Shown here piece after piece: positions 17,544 through 26,300 of a stretch of DNA of 64,000 nt. The stretch is from Kitasatospora mediocidica KCTC 9733 (GTDB lineage Bacteria > Actinomycetota > Actinomycetes > Streptomycetales > Streptomycetaceae). The notes below the pieces were generated by a model that worked only from the letters and a program-made list of their open reading frames with translations, searched no databases and was not told the DNA's origin. The DNA lies in contig NZ_JQLN01000001.1 of NCBI RefSeq assembly GCF_000744225.1, positions 496,001 to 560,000 on the forward strand. The letters run 5' to 3'. Both the position numbers and the translations under genes were made by a program. Within the stretch, counting starts at the first letter, position 1, and every line of letters begins with the position of its first letter.

Positions 17544-18410
17544 TCAGCCGGTCACCCGCCGCAGCCAGGCCAGCGCCTGCTCGGACGAGTTGAGCACCGA
17601 GATGTGTCCGTCGTCGGGGCGCGCCCACAGCTCGGCCGCCGGGCCGCAGTTCCGGGCCAGCCAGGCGCCGTGCCCGCTGGGCACGACCCGGTCCCGGTCG
17701 CCGTGCAGGACGAGCGTCGGCGTCGTCACCCGCGCGGGGTCGAAGCCCCAGGGCGCGACATAGGCGAGGTCGTCGTCCACCATCCCGCCGATGCCGCCGC
17801 GCAGCGCCTCCCCGGCGACCGTGGCGAGCCAGCGCCACGCCGCGCCGAGGGCGGCGTGATCCGCCGGCGTGAAGATCTCCGGGTCGAACTCGCTTGCCGC
17901 CAGCAGCTTCTCCAGCGCCTCCCGCCCCCGGACGGCGGCCCGCAGCTCCGCCGCACCGGCGGGGGCCATGCCGGCGAACCAGTCCAGCCCCGGCGCGTCG
18001 AACGGCGCGAGCCCGGCCGCGCAGACCACGGCCTGGACGCGCTCGGGCAGCAGCGCGGCGCAGGCCAGCGCGTGCGGACCGCCGCCCGAGGAGCCCATCA
18101 CCGCGAACCGGTCCACGCCCAGCGCGTCGGCGACCGCCGCGACGTCCGCCGCCGCCGACCCGACGTCCCGGCCCGGGTGCGGGGTCGAGCCGCCGTAGCC
18201 GGGCCGGTCGTAGGAGATCCAGCGGATGCCGTGCCGCGCGGATGCCGCGAACAGCGGCTCGGGCGGCGTGCCCACGTTCGGCGTGCCGTGGTGCCAGACC
18301 ACGGCGAGGCCGGACTCACTGCCCTCGGGGCATGCTTCGTACGCGCGCAGCGTGCGGCCGTCGCGCAGCTCGACGTCGGTCTCCGTCAGCGTCACCCTCA
18401 CTGTCACCAT
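17544..18410 (-). CDS. alpha/beta hydrolase
   Basis: 288 residues with the alpha/beta hydrolase order: oxyanion motif VVWHHGTPNVGTPP, RPGYGGSTP, nucleophile elbow VMGSSGGGPHAL (Ser in GSSGG), Asp in LVLHGDRDRVVPSGHG, and His in DDGHISVL. No signal peptide, so it is cytosolic. Esterase or related hydrolase; substrate unknown. The ATG at 18410 begins MVTVRVTLTETDVELRDG. It is convergent with the Smr gene. Confidence 0.9.
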   Translation of the reverse strand: MVTVRVTLTETDVELRDGRTLRAYEACPEGSESGLAVVWHHGTPNVGTPPEPLFAASARHGIRWISYDRPGYGGSTPHPGRDVGSAAADVAAVADALGVDRFAVMGSSGGGPHALACAALLPERVQAVVCAAGLAPFDAPGLDWFAGMAPAGAAELRAAVRGREALEKLLAASEFDPEIFTPADHAALGAAWRWLATVAGEALRGGIGGMVDDDLAYVAPWGFDPARVTTPTLVLHGDRDRVVPSGHGAWLARNCGPAAELWARPDDGHISVLNSSEQALAWLRRVTG

Positions 18411-18551
18411 GCGCCGAGCGTACTGACCGTCACTGACAGTCGCGCGCAGCCGGGGCTCACTGGACGACGCACTGGACGGGGAGGGCCGGAGCGGGCCAGA
18501 GTGACCCCAGCCCGCCGAGATCCGGTGGCATCGACGCCCGCCGGAGGCAGC

Positions 18552-19391
18552 ATGACCATCCGTCACCTGGACTGTGCCAGCATGTGCCCGATCGGCGGCC
18601 GCCTGCTGCTGGGCAACGGCGGACGGCTGACCGGGCGCCTGGTGGCCCACTGCCTGGTGGTGGAGTCCGCCGACGGCCTGGTCCTGGTGGACACCGGCCT
18701 GGGCACCGATGACGTGGCCGACCCGCACCGGCTGGGCCGCTCGTTCCTGGCGGTGGTGCGCCCGCGGCTCTCCCTCGCCTCCACCGCCGTGCACCAACTG
18801 CGCGCCCTCGGGTACGACCCGCGGGACGTGCGCCACATCGTGCTGACCCACCTGGACGTCGACCACGCCGGCGGGCTCGCCGACTTCCCGGACGCCCGGG
18901 TGCACGTCCTCGCCGACGAGCTGCGGGCCGCCCGGGTCCGCGCGACCCGGGGCGAGCGGGATCGCTACCGCCCGGTGCAGTGGGCGCACGGGCCGCGCTG
19001 GGTGGAGCACGAGAGCGGCGGGGAGTCCTGGTTCGGCTTCCAGGCGGTCCGCCCGCTGTCCGGGGTGGACCCGGAGATCCTGCTGGTACCGCTGCCGGGA
19101 CACACTCGCGGGCACAGCGGCGTCGCGGTCCGGCAGGGCGCGGGCTGGCTGCTGCACTGCGGTGACGCCTACTTCTCACACACCGAGATCGAGCCCGGCG
19201 CCGGGCGCCGCCCGCCCGGCCTCCTCGCCTTCCAGCGCATGGTGGCCCTCGACGACCGGGCGCGGCTGCACAACCAGGAGCGGCTGCGCACGCTGCGCCG
19301 CGAGCACGGCGACGAGGTCCGGCTGCTCTGCGCCCACGACCCCGAGGAGTTCGAGCGCGCGGACCGTCTCCAGCGGAGCACGGTCCGGTAG
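18552..19391 (+). CDS. MBL-fold metallo-hydrolase (lactonase-like)
   Basis: 279 residues. The metal motif THLDVDHAGG (H100, D102, D104, H105) is followed by PLPGHTRGHSGVAV and HCGDAYF, the standard ligands of glyoxalase II/N-acyl homoserine lactonase-like metallo-beta-lactamase folds. MTIRHLDCASMCPIGGRLL resembles lactonase-like members. Quorum quenching is possible but not shown; many such proteins act on unrelated esters or thioesters. GGAGGCAGC precedes the ATG. Confidence 0.88.
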   Translation: MTIRHLDCASMCPIGGRLLLGNGGRLTGRLVAHCLVVESADGLVLVDTGLGTDDVADPHRLGRSFLAVVRPRLSLASTAVHQLRALGYDPRDVRHIVLTHLDVDHAGGLADFPDARVHVLADELRAARVRATRGERDRYRPVQWAHGPRWVEHESGGESWFGFQAVRPLSGVDPEILLVPLPGHTRGHSGVAVRQGAGWLLHCGDAYFSHTEIEPGAGRRPPGLLAFQRMVALDDRARLHNQERLRTLRREHGDEVRLLCAHDPEEFERADRLQRSTVR

Positions 19392-19642
19392 ACCGACGGC
19401 GCACGCGCGCACGCGCGCGTGGGGAGAGCGGGGAGGGCGGCCGGGATCGGGGGCGGTGGCGATCCGACCCCGGCCGCGGCGCGGCCGGTGCACAGGCCGG
19501 CCCGCCTGGCAGCCCCGCTCTTGGGGGGTGGAGGGCTGCCGTGACCGGGAACTCTAGACCCGCGCGGGCAGCGTGAACAGGCCTATGACCAGCGGTTTTT
19601 CCGGACACGGACATGCCAGGCAGGCGGCCGTCCGGCAGGCGC

Positions 19643-21277
19643 TCAGGACGTCGGGCACAGGCCCCTGGTGTAGTCGAACGTCGCGGCCGCCTGCGAGTAC
19701 TGCCACTCGGGCGCGAGCAGGCCGGCGTCCAACTGCGCGGCGGCTTGCGGGTCTTCGACGATGTACCCGAAGTCCTGCAGCCAGGCCGGGTAGAGGTTCT
19801 TCGAGCCGACGTAGAACGCCGAGCCGTCCACCGAGACCAGCTTGTGGTGCAGCGCGAACGGGTGGCCGTCCGCCCAGGTGCTGCCCGCGGCGGCCCGGAA
19901 CGAGGCGAGCTGGAGGTTCTGGCACATCGCGGTCTGTGCGCTCGCCGGGTCGCCGGTGAGGGCGGTGAGGCGGTTGCGGAGCGTGTCGCTGACCTCGGAG
20001 AGCGACTTCATCTGCGAGTAGCCACCGCTGCCGACCAGGCCGCGGTTGGCCGGATCGCTCACCGTGATACGGACCTTGACCCCGGCGGCGAGCTTGGCCG
20101 CGAGGGTGTCGTAGAGCCGGACGTCGTAGCGCGGCAGCGGCGGGCAGGTGCCGTTCACGTCCTGCTGGGAGATCTCGACGTGGCCGGTGGCACTCGCCAC
20201 CAACGCCCGCAGGGCGTCCTCCTCGGGATTGACCGTCTCGTAGTCGCGGTCGTTGTTGGTGTGGTCGGGCAGGTGCAGCGGGCCGCAGGCGGTGTCGGGC
20301 GCGGTGGCCGGGGACGGCTGGTAGGCCGAGGCCGGATCACCTCCGCGGATGCCGATGCCCAGCCCGCCGACGGCGAGCACCGGGACGCCGCCGGTCGCGG
20401 CGGCGGGGGCGGGGTTGGCGTCCTGCTCCAGCGTCGGCCGGCACGGCGCGCCGCCGGTGGAGGCGAACCAGGCGGCGGACAGCGGGCCGGTGTTGGCGCA
20501 GGTCCAGGTCCACAGCGTGTCGAGGTAGGCGCCGGCGGCGGAGGCGGCCGGGCCGGTCAGGGCGATGTCGACGTCCGACACCGGGTGGGTGGTGTCGATG
20601 TAGTCGTCCTTCCAGTTGTTGATGCCGCCGGTGATCACACTCTGCCCGTCGACCACCAGGAGCTTGGAGTGGTTCCAGGAGAAGGAGGTCTTGGCGGTGG
20701 TCATCGAGGCGACGTTCAGCGTGATGCTGCCGGCCGCCGCCGGGCCGAGCTTGCCGACCAGGTCGTCGCGGTAGGAGGAGGGCAGGGCGCTGATGTTGTA
20801 GAGCGGGGCGGCCCCGACCAGGATCCGGACCGTCAGCCGGTGGCCGGCGGCGGTGGAGGCCTTGAGGCCCGCGACGATGGCGTCCTCGAACTCCCCGTTG
20901 GGGAACGGCGCGAGCGAGGAGATGTCCACGGTGCGGGTGGCCGCGGAGATGTTCGCGGTCATCTTCGCGAGCAGCCGGTCGGTGCCCGGGCGCTGGGCGC
21001 AGCTCGGGTCGCCCCAGCAGCCGGGTGTCTGGAGCAGCCAGCCGGCCGGGTCGCCGGCCGGGGTGTCCAGGCTGTTGCCGCCGGTGCGCTGCCAGACGGA
21101 CCCCTCCAGACCCGGCGAGACCTGACGCAGCGTCTGCTCAACGGCGTCCAGGTGCGGTGCGGCCGAAGTCGCAGCCACGGTGGGCGGGGTGGCCGCCAGC
21201 GCCGGGGCCGCGGGGAGCGAGGCGAGGACGGCGGTGACCGCCAGGACGTGGCGCAGGGATATCCGGTGGCGAAGCAA
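19643..21277 (-). CDS. secreted phospholipase D
   Basis: About 544 residues. The Sec signal ends at APALA. Two HKD motifs are intact: [18 protein letters not shown] and [19 protein letters not shown], the paired active site of the PLD superfamily in its Streptomyces secreted form. The start is chosen at the TTG at 21277 because GGAGGAA lies six bases upstream of it. An in-frame ATG at 21292 contains this ribosome site within its own second and third codons and has no good one of its own. It probably hydrolyses or transphosphatidylates phospholipids outside the cell, complementing the nearby phospholipase C. Confidence 0.9.
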   Translation of the reverse strand: MLRHRISLRHVLAVTAVLASLPAAPALAATPPTVAATSAAPHLDAVEQTLRQVSPGLEGSVWQRTGGNSLDTPAGDPAGWLLQTPGCWGDPSCAQRPGTDRLLAKMTANISAATRTVDISSLAPFPNGEFEDAIVAGLKASTAAGHRLTVRILVGAAPLYNISALPSSYRDDLVGKLGPAAAGSITLNVASMTTAKTSFSWNHSKLLVVDGQSVITGGINNWKDDYIDTTHPVSDVDIALTGPAASAAGAYLDTLWTWTCANTGPLSAAWFASTGGAPCRPTLEQDANPAPAAATGGVPVLAVGGLGIGIRGGDPASAYQPSPATAPDTACGPLHLPDHTNNDRDYETVNPEEDALRALVASATGHVEISQQDVNGTCPPLPRYDVRLYDTLAAKLAAGVKVRITVSDPANRGLVGSGGYSQMKSLSEVSDTLRNRLTALTGDPASAQTAMCQNLQLASFRAAAGSTWADGHPFALHHKLVSVDGSAFYVGSKNLYPAWLQDFGYIVEDPQAAAQLDAGLLAPEWQYSQAAATFDYTRGLCPTS

Positions 21278-21405
21278 GAGCAATTCCTCCATGGGATCGA
21301 CGAGTCCCCCGCAAATGACCCCTGGAATCTACCTGATAGTAACCTTCTGTTGCGTCAGGAACGCGTCAAGCTACCCGCCTTGACCGAGGAGAGCCGCGAG
21401 TCGAC

Positions 21406-22320
21406 TCAGTGGCAGGTGTAGGTAAAGCTCGTGGAGGCCGAACGGGCCTGCGGGGAGAGGACGTCCAGCGTCGCGGTGGCCCGCATCGTGCCGTGGCCGT
21501 CGAAGGTCCAGCGCAGGACGACGTCGGTCCGGTGGCTGCCGCGCGCGACCGGCTGGGAGAGCTCGTCGGAGACCGTGCCGTCGCTGCGCTCCCAGCGGTA
21601 GCGGACGGTGCCGGCGCCGCCGTCCGTCTCCAGGGTGCCGGTGACGACCGCGGTGCCGTCGCAGGCGGGCCCGGCCGCGTCGCTGCTCACGGCTACCCCG
21701 GTCACCCGGACCGCCGGCGTCCAGCGCTGCCAGGCCAGGTAGGCCAGCACCGCCAGCAGGACGACGATCGGCAGCAGCCAGCCGCCGAGCGCCCGACGGC
21801 GGCGGCGCGCCACGGGGGCGTCGGCTCCCGGCTGCGCGGGGGCGGTGGCGTCGCCGTGCCAGACGGCGGCGGCGAGCGCCGGGACGGCCACCGCGGCGGC
21901 GGGGACACCGGGCCCGAAGCGGCGCAACTCGCCGGGCGCGAGCGGCTCGTGGGCCGGGACGGGGTCGGGGGCCTGAAGAGGGGCCGGGGCCGGGTGGGCG
22001 ACGGTCGGCTCGACCGGCGGCTCGGCGAGCTCGACCGTCACCGCGTCGACGACGACCGCATCGAGCACGACCGTGGCGTCGGCATCACCGTTCTTGAGCA
22101 AGCTGACCCTTGCGGGGGCGACCGGGATGCCCGCGGCCGGGGTCGGCCATGCCGAGCTGTCGAGCAGGGTGGCACTGTCGTCGGCGGTGACCGCGTCCAG
22201 CCGGACCGTGCGGTCGAGGTCAGGGGCGGAGTCGGCGGCGGAAACGGCGGTGGTCTCGGGAGCGGAGTCGGCGGCGGGCTCGGACTCGGCGGCGTTCGGG
22301 AGCTGCTGAGGGCTGGTCAT
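21406..22320 (-). CDS. single-span membrane protein with repeated TVxLD-like motifs, next to Ser/Thr kinase
   Basis: 304 residues, family not recognised. The cytoplasmic N-terminal half is Ala/Pro/Asp-rich and carries repeated acidic Thr motifs (DRTVRLDAV, DATVVLDAV, DAVTVELAE). One membrane span (GGWLLPIVVLLAVLAYLAW, about residues 180-198) follows an Arg-rich stop, and the extracellular part is an Ig-like beta domain with two Cys (ACDGT, YTCH). The motif set resembles phospho-acceptor or FHA-binding sites, and the gene lies 57 bases downstream of the kinase on the same strand. It is probably the kinase's substrate or partner; this is inference. Confidence 0.75.
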   Translation of the reverse strand: MTSPQQLPNAAESEPAADSAPETTAVSAADSAPDLDRTVRLDAVTADDSATLLDSSAWPTPAAGIPVAPARVSLLKNGDADATVVLDAVVVDAVTVELAEPPVEPTVAHPAPAPLQAPDPVPAHEPLAPGELRRFGPGVPAAAVAVPALAAAVWHGDATAPAQPGADAPVARRRRRALGGWLLPIVVLLAVLAYLAWQRWTPAVRVTGVAVSSDAAGPACDGTAVVTGTLETDGGAGTVRYRWERSDGTVSDELSQPVARGSHRTDVVLRWTFDGHGTMRATATLDVLSPQARSASTSFTYTCH

Positions 22321-22377
22321 GAGGGTTCCCTGGGCGAAGGCGGTACGGGTACGGGAGGGCGGCGCGCGCGGATGCGC

Positions 22378-24159
22378 TCAGCGCGCCGGGTTGCAGAGCA
22401 TCGCCACGATCCGGGTCGAAGCGGCGGGCTCGGCCGGGGTGGTCTGCGCGCCCCAGTACTGCGCGCCGTCGCCCGAGCCGAACATGTGGACGACCGCCAC
22501 GGTGCCGCGCTGCGGCAGCGCGACGGACGTGCTGGCGACCACGGTGACCCGGCCGTTGCTGTCGGTGTCGGTCCAGTCCAGGATCAGCTGCCCCTTCCCC
22601 GCGCCACTGGTCGCGACCGTCACCGGGACGCTGATCCCGTAGTTGGTGCAGGTCGGCGTTCCCAGCGAGACCCGCAGGATCCGCAGCGCGGGAGCGACCG
22701 TCGGCGTCGGCGAGGAAGACGGCGGCGGCGGGGTGGGGGTCGGCGAGGGCGCGGCGAAGGTGGGGGGCGGCGCGATGGTGCCGGGGGCCGTCGTCGGCGT
22801 ACCGGGGACCGAGGGGTTCCCGGTCGGCGCGGCCGTCTGCGCACCGGGCTTCGGCGCGGCGGACGGCGTGGTCGACGCGGCGGCGGAGGCGGAGGCGGAC
22901 GGCGTGGGGGTCGGCGAGACAGTGGCCGAGGCCGACGGCGACGCCGCGGCCGACCCGGACGGCGCGGGCGCCGACGCGGTGGCGTCGACCAGCGGCGCCA
23001 GACTCGTCGTCAGCTCCGGGGCCGGCCCGGCCACCGCGCTGCGCACGTCCGACGCGTTCTCCCCCGCTATGGCGATCCCGCCGACCCCCGCCGTGAGCAG
23101 CACCGCAGCCGCGACGCCGGCCGTCAGTCGGGTACGGCGCCCGGACCGCACCCACGCCTGGCGCGCAGAAGCGCGGACACCGGCACCAGCACCAGCACCA
23201 GCACCGGCACCGGCACCGGCACCGGCACCGAGCGTGGTGGTGGCCAGCGCCGTGGTGCCCGCACCCGTCGCGGCCCCCGCCGTCGGGAGCAGCAACGGGA
23301 GCAGCGCCACCAGCGCGGCGAGCTTGCGCTGCCCGCGCTCCTCCCAGTCCTCGCCGTAGCCGGCCGCCGCGACCGCCTCCAGCTCGGCCACCAGCTCGGC
23401 AGCGCTGGACGGGCGGCCCTGCGGCGTCTTGGCCAGCCCCTTGCGGATCAGCGGCCGCACCGGGTCGGGCGCCAGCTCGTCGGGGATCGGCGCCTCGGTG
23501 TGCTGGAGCGCCAGTTCGACCAGCGTGGTCCCGCCGTACGGCTTCGCGCCGGTCAGGCACTCGAAGAAGGTCACGGTGGCCGCGTACACGTCGGCGGCCG
23601 GCGAGGCCGGGCGCCCGGCCCACTGCTCGGGCGCCATGTAGGCGGGCGTGCCGGAGATCGTGCCGCTGTCGCCGCTGCGCACCGCGACACCGAAGTCGAC
23701 CAGCTTGGACGAACCGTCCGCGGCGACCAGCACGTTGGCCGGCTTGTAGTCGCGGTGCACGACCCCGGCGGCGTGCGCGGCGGCCAGGCCGAGCAGCGAG
23801 CCCTTGAGCACCACCAGCGCGGCCTCCGGCCCGGTGGCCCCCTCCTGCTGGAGCAGCGTGCGCAGCGCGATGCCGTCCACCAGCTCCATCACGATGGCGG
23901 CCCCGAGGGCGCTCTCCACGTACTCGTACAGCTGGGCGACGTACGGCGAGCGCAGGTCGCCCAGCAGGGCGGCCTCCGAGCGGAAGGCCTCGCGGCCCTC
24001 GGCCGCCCGGCTGAGGTACTTGATGGCGACGGGGGTGCCGGTCGCCTCGTGCCGGGCCAGCACGACCCGGCCGCTGGCGCCCGAGCCGAGCACCCGCCCG
24101 TGGGCGTAGCCGGGCAGCTCCCAGAGCGAGGGTCTGTGGGATGCGTCGTTGCCGTTCAT
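22378..24159 (-). CDS. transmembrane serine/threonine protein kinase (PknB-like)
   Basis: 593 residues. The kinase domain (about 18-270) has glycine loop GSGASG, Lys47 in VAIKYL, catalytic HRDYKPAN (135-142; Tyr replaces the usual Leu), DFG at 155-157 and the APE-like YMAPEQWAG. An Ala-Gly repeat linker and a membrane span (TAGVAAAVLLTAGVGGIAI) separate it from a long Pro/Ser/Thr-rich extracellular stalk and a C-terminal beta domain with two Cys. No PASTA repeats. The start at 24159 has GAAGGAACG upstream; the open frame extending to 24966 is not coding. It likely senses an envelope signal. Confidence 0.93.
   Translation of the reverse strand: MNGNDASHRPSLWELPGYAHGRVLGSGASGRVVLARHEATGTPVAIKYLSRAAEGREAFRSEAALLGDLRSPYVAQLYEYVESALGAAIVMELVDGIALRTLLQQEGATGPEAALVVLKGSLLGLAAAHAAGVVHRDYKPANVLVAADGSSKLVDFGVAVRSGDSGTISGTPAYMAPEQWAGRPASPAADVYAATVTFFECLTGAKPYGGTTLVELALQHTEAPIPDELAPDPVRPLIRKGLAKTPQGRPSSAAELVAELEAVAAAGYGEDWEERGQRKLAALVALLPLLLPTAGAATGAGTTALATTTLGAGAGAGAGAGAGAGAGVRASARQAWVRSGRRTRLTAGVAAAVLLTAGVGGIAIAGENASDVRSAVAGPAPELTTSLAPLVDATASAPAPSGSAAASPSASATVSPTPTPSASASAAASTTPSAAPKPGAQTAAPTGNPSVPGTPTTAPGTIAPPPTFAAPSPTPTPPPPSSSPTPTVAPALRILRVSLGTPTCTNYGISVPVTVATSGAGKGQLILDWTDTDSNGRVTVVASTSVALPQRGTVAVVHMFGSGDGAQYWGAQTTPAEPAASTRIVAMLCNPAR
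23178..23230. repeat. hexanucleotide microsatellite within the kinase gene
   Basis: About nine tandem copies of ACCGGC/ACCAGC. On the coding strand they encode an alternating Gly-Ala linker between the kinase domain and the membrane span. Length changes by whole units would keep the reading frame. Confidence 0.9.
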
Positions 24160-24441
24160 GGCCGTTCGTTCCTTCTGTCTGCCACCCTCGCACTGCCCCC
24201 GACCTGCTCGGGTACGACGGTGGTCGCCGATCGCCGACCGCACAGTAGTACGTGCCGCTGCCATCGACGCGCCCGCGCCGCCCCGGAGTTCCGGTCCGCG
24301 GGTCACGGTTCGGGTGCTTCGTGCACTACCGCCGCAGCGCCCCCGTCCGCTGCTCCGCTCAGCCCGGCGGGGGCCTAGTCTTCGGCACGGGAACGGACGT
24401 CGACGCGGAACGCGCGGTCGACCCAGAGGCGGAGGCCGGGC

Positions 24442-24960
24442 ATGGGCGAGGGGCAGGCGGTGATCCGCCCGATCGGCGCGCCGGGGGACCTGGGCTGGGT
24501 GGTGATGGCCCACGGGGAGCAGTACGCGGCCGAGTTCGGCTGGGACGGCAGCTTCGAGGCCCTGGTCGCCTCGATCGTCGCGGACTTCGCCACCGACCGC
24601 GAACCGACCCACAAGGGCGGCCCGGTGCGCGACGCCGGGTGGATCGCCGAGCTGGACGGCCGGCGGGTGGGCTGCGTGCTGTGCGTGGGCGTCGACGCGC
24701 AGACCGCCAAGCTGCGCCTGCTGCTGGTCGCCCCGGCCGCCCGTGGACACCGGCTCGGCACCCGGCTGGTCGACCAGTGCGTGGAGTTCGCCCGGGACGC
24801 CGGCTACCGGCGGATGCAGCTGTGGACCAACCACCCGCTGGTGGCCGCGCGCCGCATCTACCTGACCGCCGGCTTCCGGCTCGTCCAGGAGGAGCCGCAC
24901 CACAGCTTCGGGGCCGAACTGATCGGCCAGGTCTACGAGCTCGACCTGCCACGCGCCTGA
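24442..24960 (+). CDS. GNAT family N-acetyltransferase
   Basis: 172 residues. The acetyl-CoA site is LLLVAPAARGHRLGTRLVDQ, and the terminal block NHPLVAARRIYLTAGFRLVQ is typical of the GNAT domain found alone or fused to MarR regulators. An early MAHGEQYAAEFGWDGSFEAL segment also fits that subgroup. Probable small-molecule or protein N-acetyltransferase, acceptor unknown. It is convergent with the FUSC-like gene, 13 bases apart, with no clear terminator between. Confidence 0.88.
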   Translation: MGEGQAVIRPIGAPGDLGWVVMAHGEQYAAEFGWDGSFEALVASIVADFATDREPTHKGGPVRDAGWIAELDGRRVGCVLCVGVDAQTAKLRLLLVAPAARGHRLGTRLVDQCVEFARDAGYRRMQLWTNHPLVAARRIYLTAGFRLVQEEPHHSFGAELIGQVYELDLPRA

Positions 24961-24973
24961 CCTCAACGCGTCA

Positions 24974-26224
24974 CTAAGACCCTCGGGTAGCCGCGGGCTT
25001 GCGCCGGCGATTGCGCAGGCCCTCGCCGCGGGCGAAGCGGCGGAGCCGGCCGAGCCCGGTGAACCGCTCGCGGTTCGCCACCGAGGCCCGGTCCAGCTCC
25101 TCCATCAGGCGCCGGGAGCGGTGGTCGAGGTCCAGCTCGTCCAGGATCCGGTCGATCTCGGCCAGCAGGGAACCGTGCAGCTGCCAGGCCTTGGGGTGCT
25201 CCTGGACCCGGCGCAGCAGCAGCTGGGCGACCTTCTCCCGGCTGGCCCAGGCGGCGGCGAGTTCGGACGCCAGCCGGTCCTCGGCCTCCGCCGCGTTACG
25301 GCTCACCTGGGTGGACACCAGGACGGCGAAGCTGACCAGCGCCCCGCCCAGGTGGCCCAACAGCTCCTCCAACTCCACCGCCACCTCCGGCGGGAAGAGC
25401 TCCTCGCCCTCGTCGCGGCGCTTGGCCAGGTCGGTGAGCGAGCGGGCCAGGACCCGGATGACGACGACGCAGATCTCCAGGGTGTCCAGCCCGGTGCGCA
25501 ACGTCACCCGGGAGACCAGGCCCTCGGTGATCCTGGGGTTCAGCCGCAGGCTGTCCTCGGCCTGCCGCAGGGCGCCGTCCACGTCCGCGATGGCCTGGTC
25601 GAGACGGCGGGCCTCGTGCAGCCGGGCGGCGGCCTGCTCCACCGGGGTGTGGCCGCCCAGCTCCTCGCCGATCCGCACCAGCAGGTGGCGGGCCCGCCGT
25701 GCCAGGTCCTCGATGGACTCGCCCGCCGTGTCCACCCAGACCGGCGGCGCGAACAGGAGGTTGAAGAGCAGGCCCACCCCCGCCCCGATCAGTGTCTCCA
25801 GCACCCGGTCCCAGGCCTGCGACGCCAACCGGGTGACCCCGAGCACCAGCATCGCGCTGATCGCGACCTCGTTGACGAACTCGTCGACGCGCACGAACCG
25901 ACCGATCGTCAGCGAGGCCAGGATGATCAGCCCCAGGCTCCACCAGGACAGCCCCACCACGGAGCTGAAGCCCACCGCGATCAGCACCCCGACCACGACG
26001 GAGTTCACCCGCCGGATGCTGGTGGTCAGCGTGGAGTACAGCGTCACCTGGACCACGAGCAGCGCGGTGAGCGGCGCCGTCAGCGGCGCGGGCTCGCTGC
26101 TCAGGTGCACCGCGACGGCGTAGGCGAGCGTCGCGGCCACCGTCGCGCGCACCGTCTGCACCACGACGGGCTCCTTGAGCCGGCGGCGCAGCGTCTCGAC
26201 GGGTTCCACGGGAAGAGCAGGCAT
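24974..26224 (-). CDS. FUSC/aromatic acid exporter-like membrane protein
   Basis: About 416 residues. The N-terminal half has six hydrophobic spans (VVVQTVRATVAATLAYAVAV onwards) with the FUSC-type RRVNSVVVGVLIAVG segment. The C-terminal half is long, helical and charged with coiled-coil character (VEQAAARLHEARRLDQAIAD, then EELLGHLGGAL). The family covers aromatic acid and fusaric acid exporters. The start MPALPVEPVETLRRRLKEP at 26224 is preferred over the ATG at 26278, which adds an Arg/Gly-rich stretch. Confidence 0.85.
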   Translation of the reverse strand: MPALPVEPVETLRRRLKEPVVVQTVRATVAATLAYAVAVHLSSEPAPLTAPLTALLVVQVTLYSTLTTSIRRVNSVVVGVLIAVGFSSVVGLSWWSLGLIILASLTIGRFVRVDEFVNEVAISAMLVLGVTRLASQAWDRVLETLIGAGVGLLFNLLFAPPVWVDTAGESIEDLARRARHLLVRIGEELGGHTPVEQAAARLHEARRLDQAIADVDGALRQAEDSLRLNPRITEGLVSRVTLRTGLDTLEICVVVIRVLARSLTDLAKRRDEGEELFPPEVAVELEELLGHLGGALVSFAVLVSTQVSRNAAEAEDRLASELAAAWASREKVAQLLLRRVQEHPKAWQLHGSLLAEIDRILDELDLDHRSRRLMEELDRASVANRERFTGLGRLRRFARGEGLRNRRRKPAATRGS

Positions 26225-26300
26225 CCTCCCCTTCTTCCCCCGAAGCCGCCCGCCCACCGCGAACCCCGCATCCCGCACCCGGATGCCCGCCCGGGCGGGG

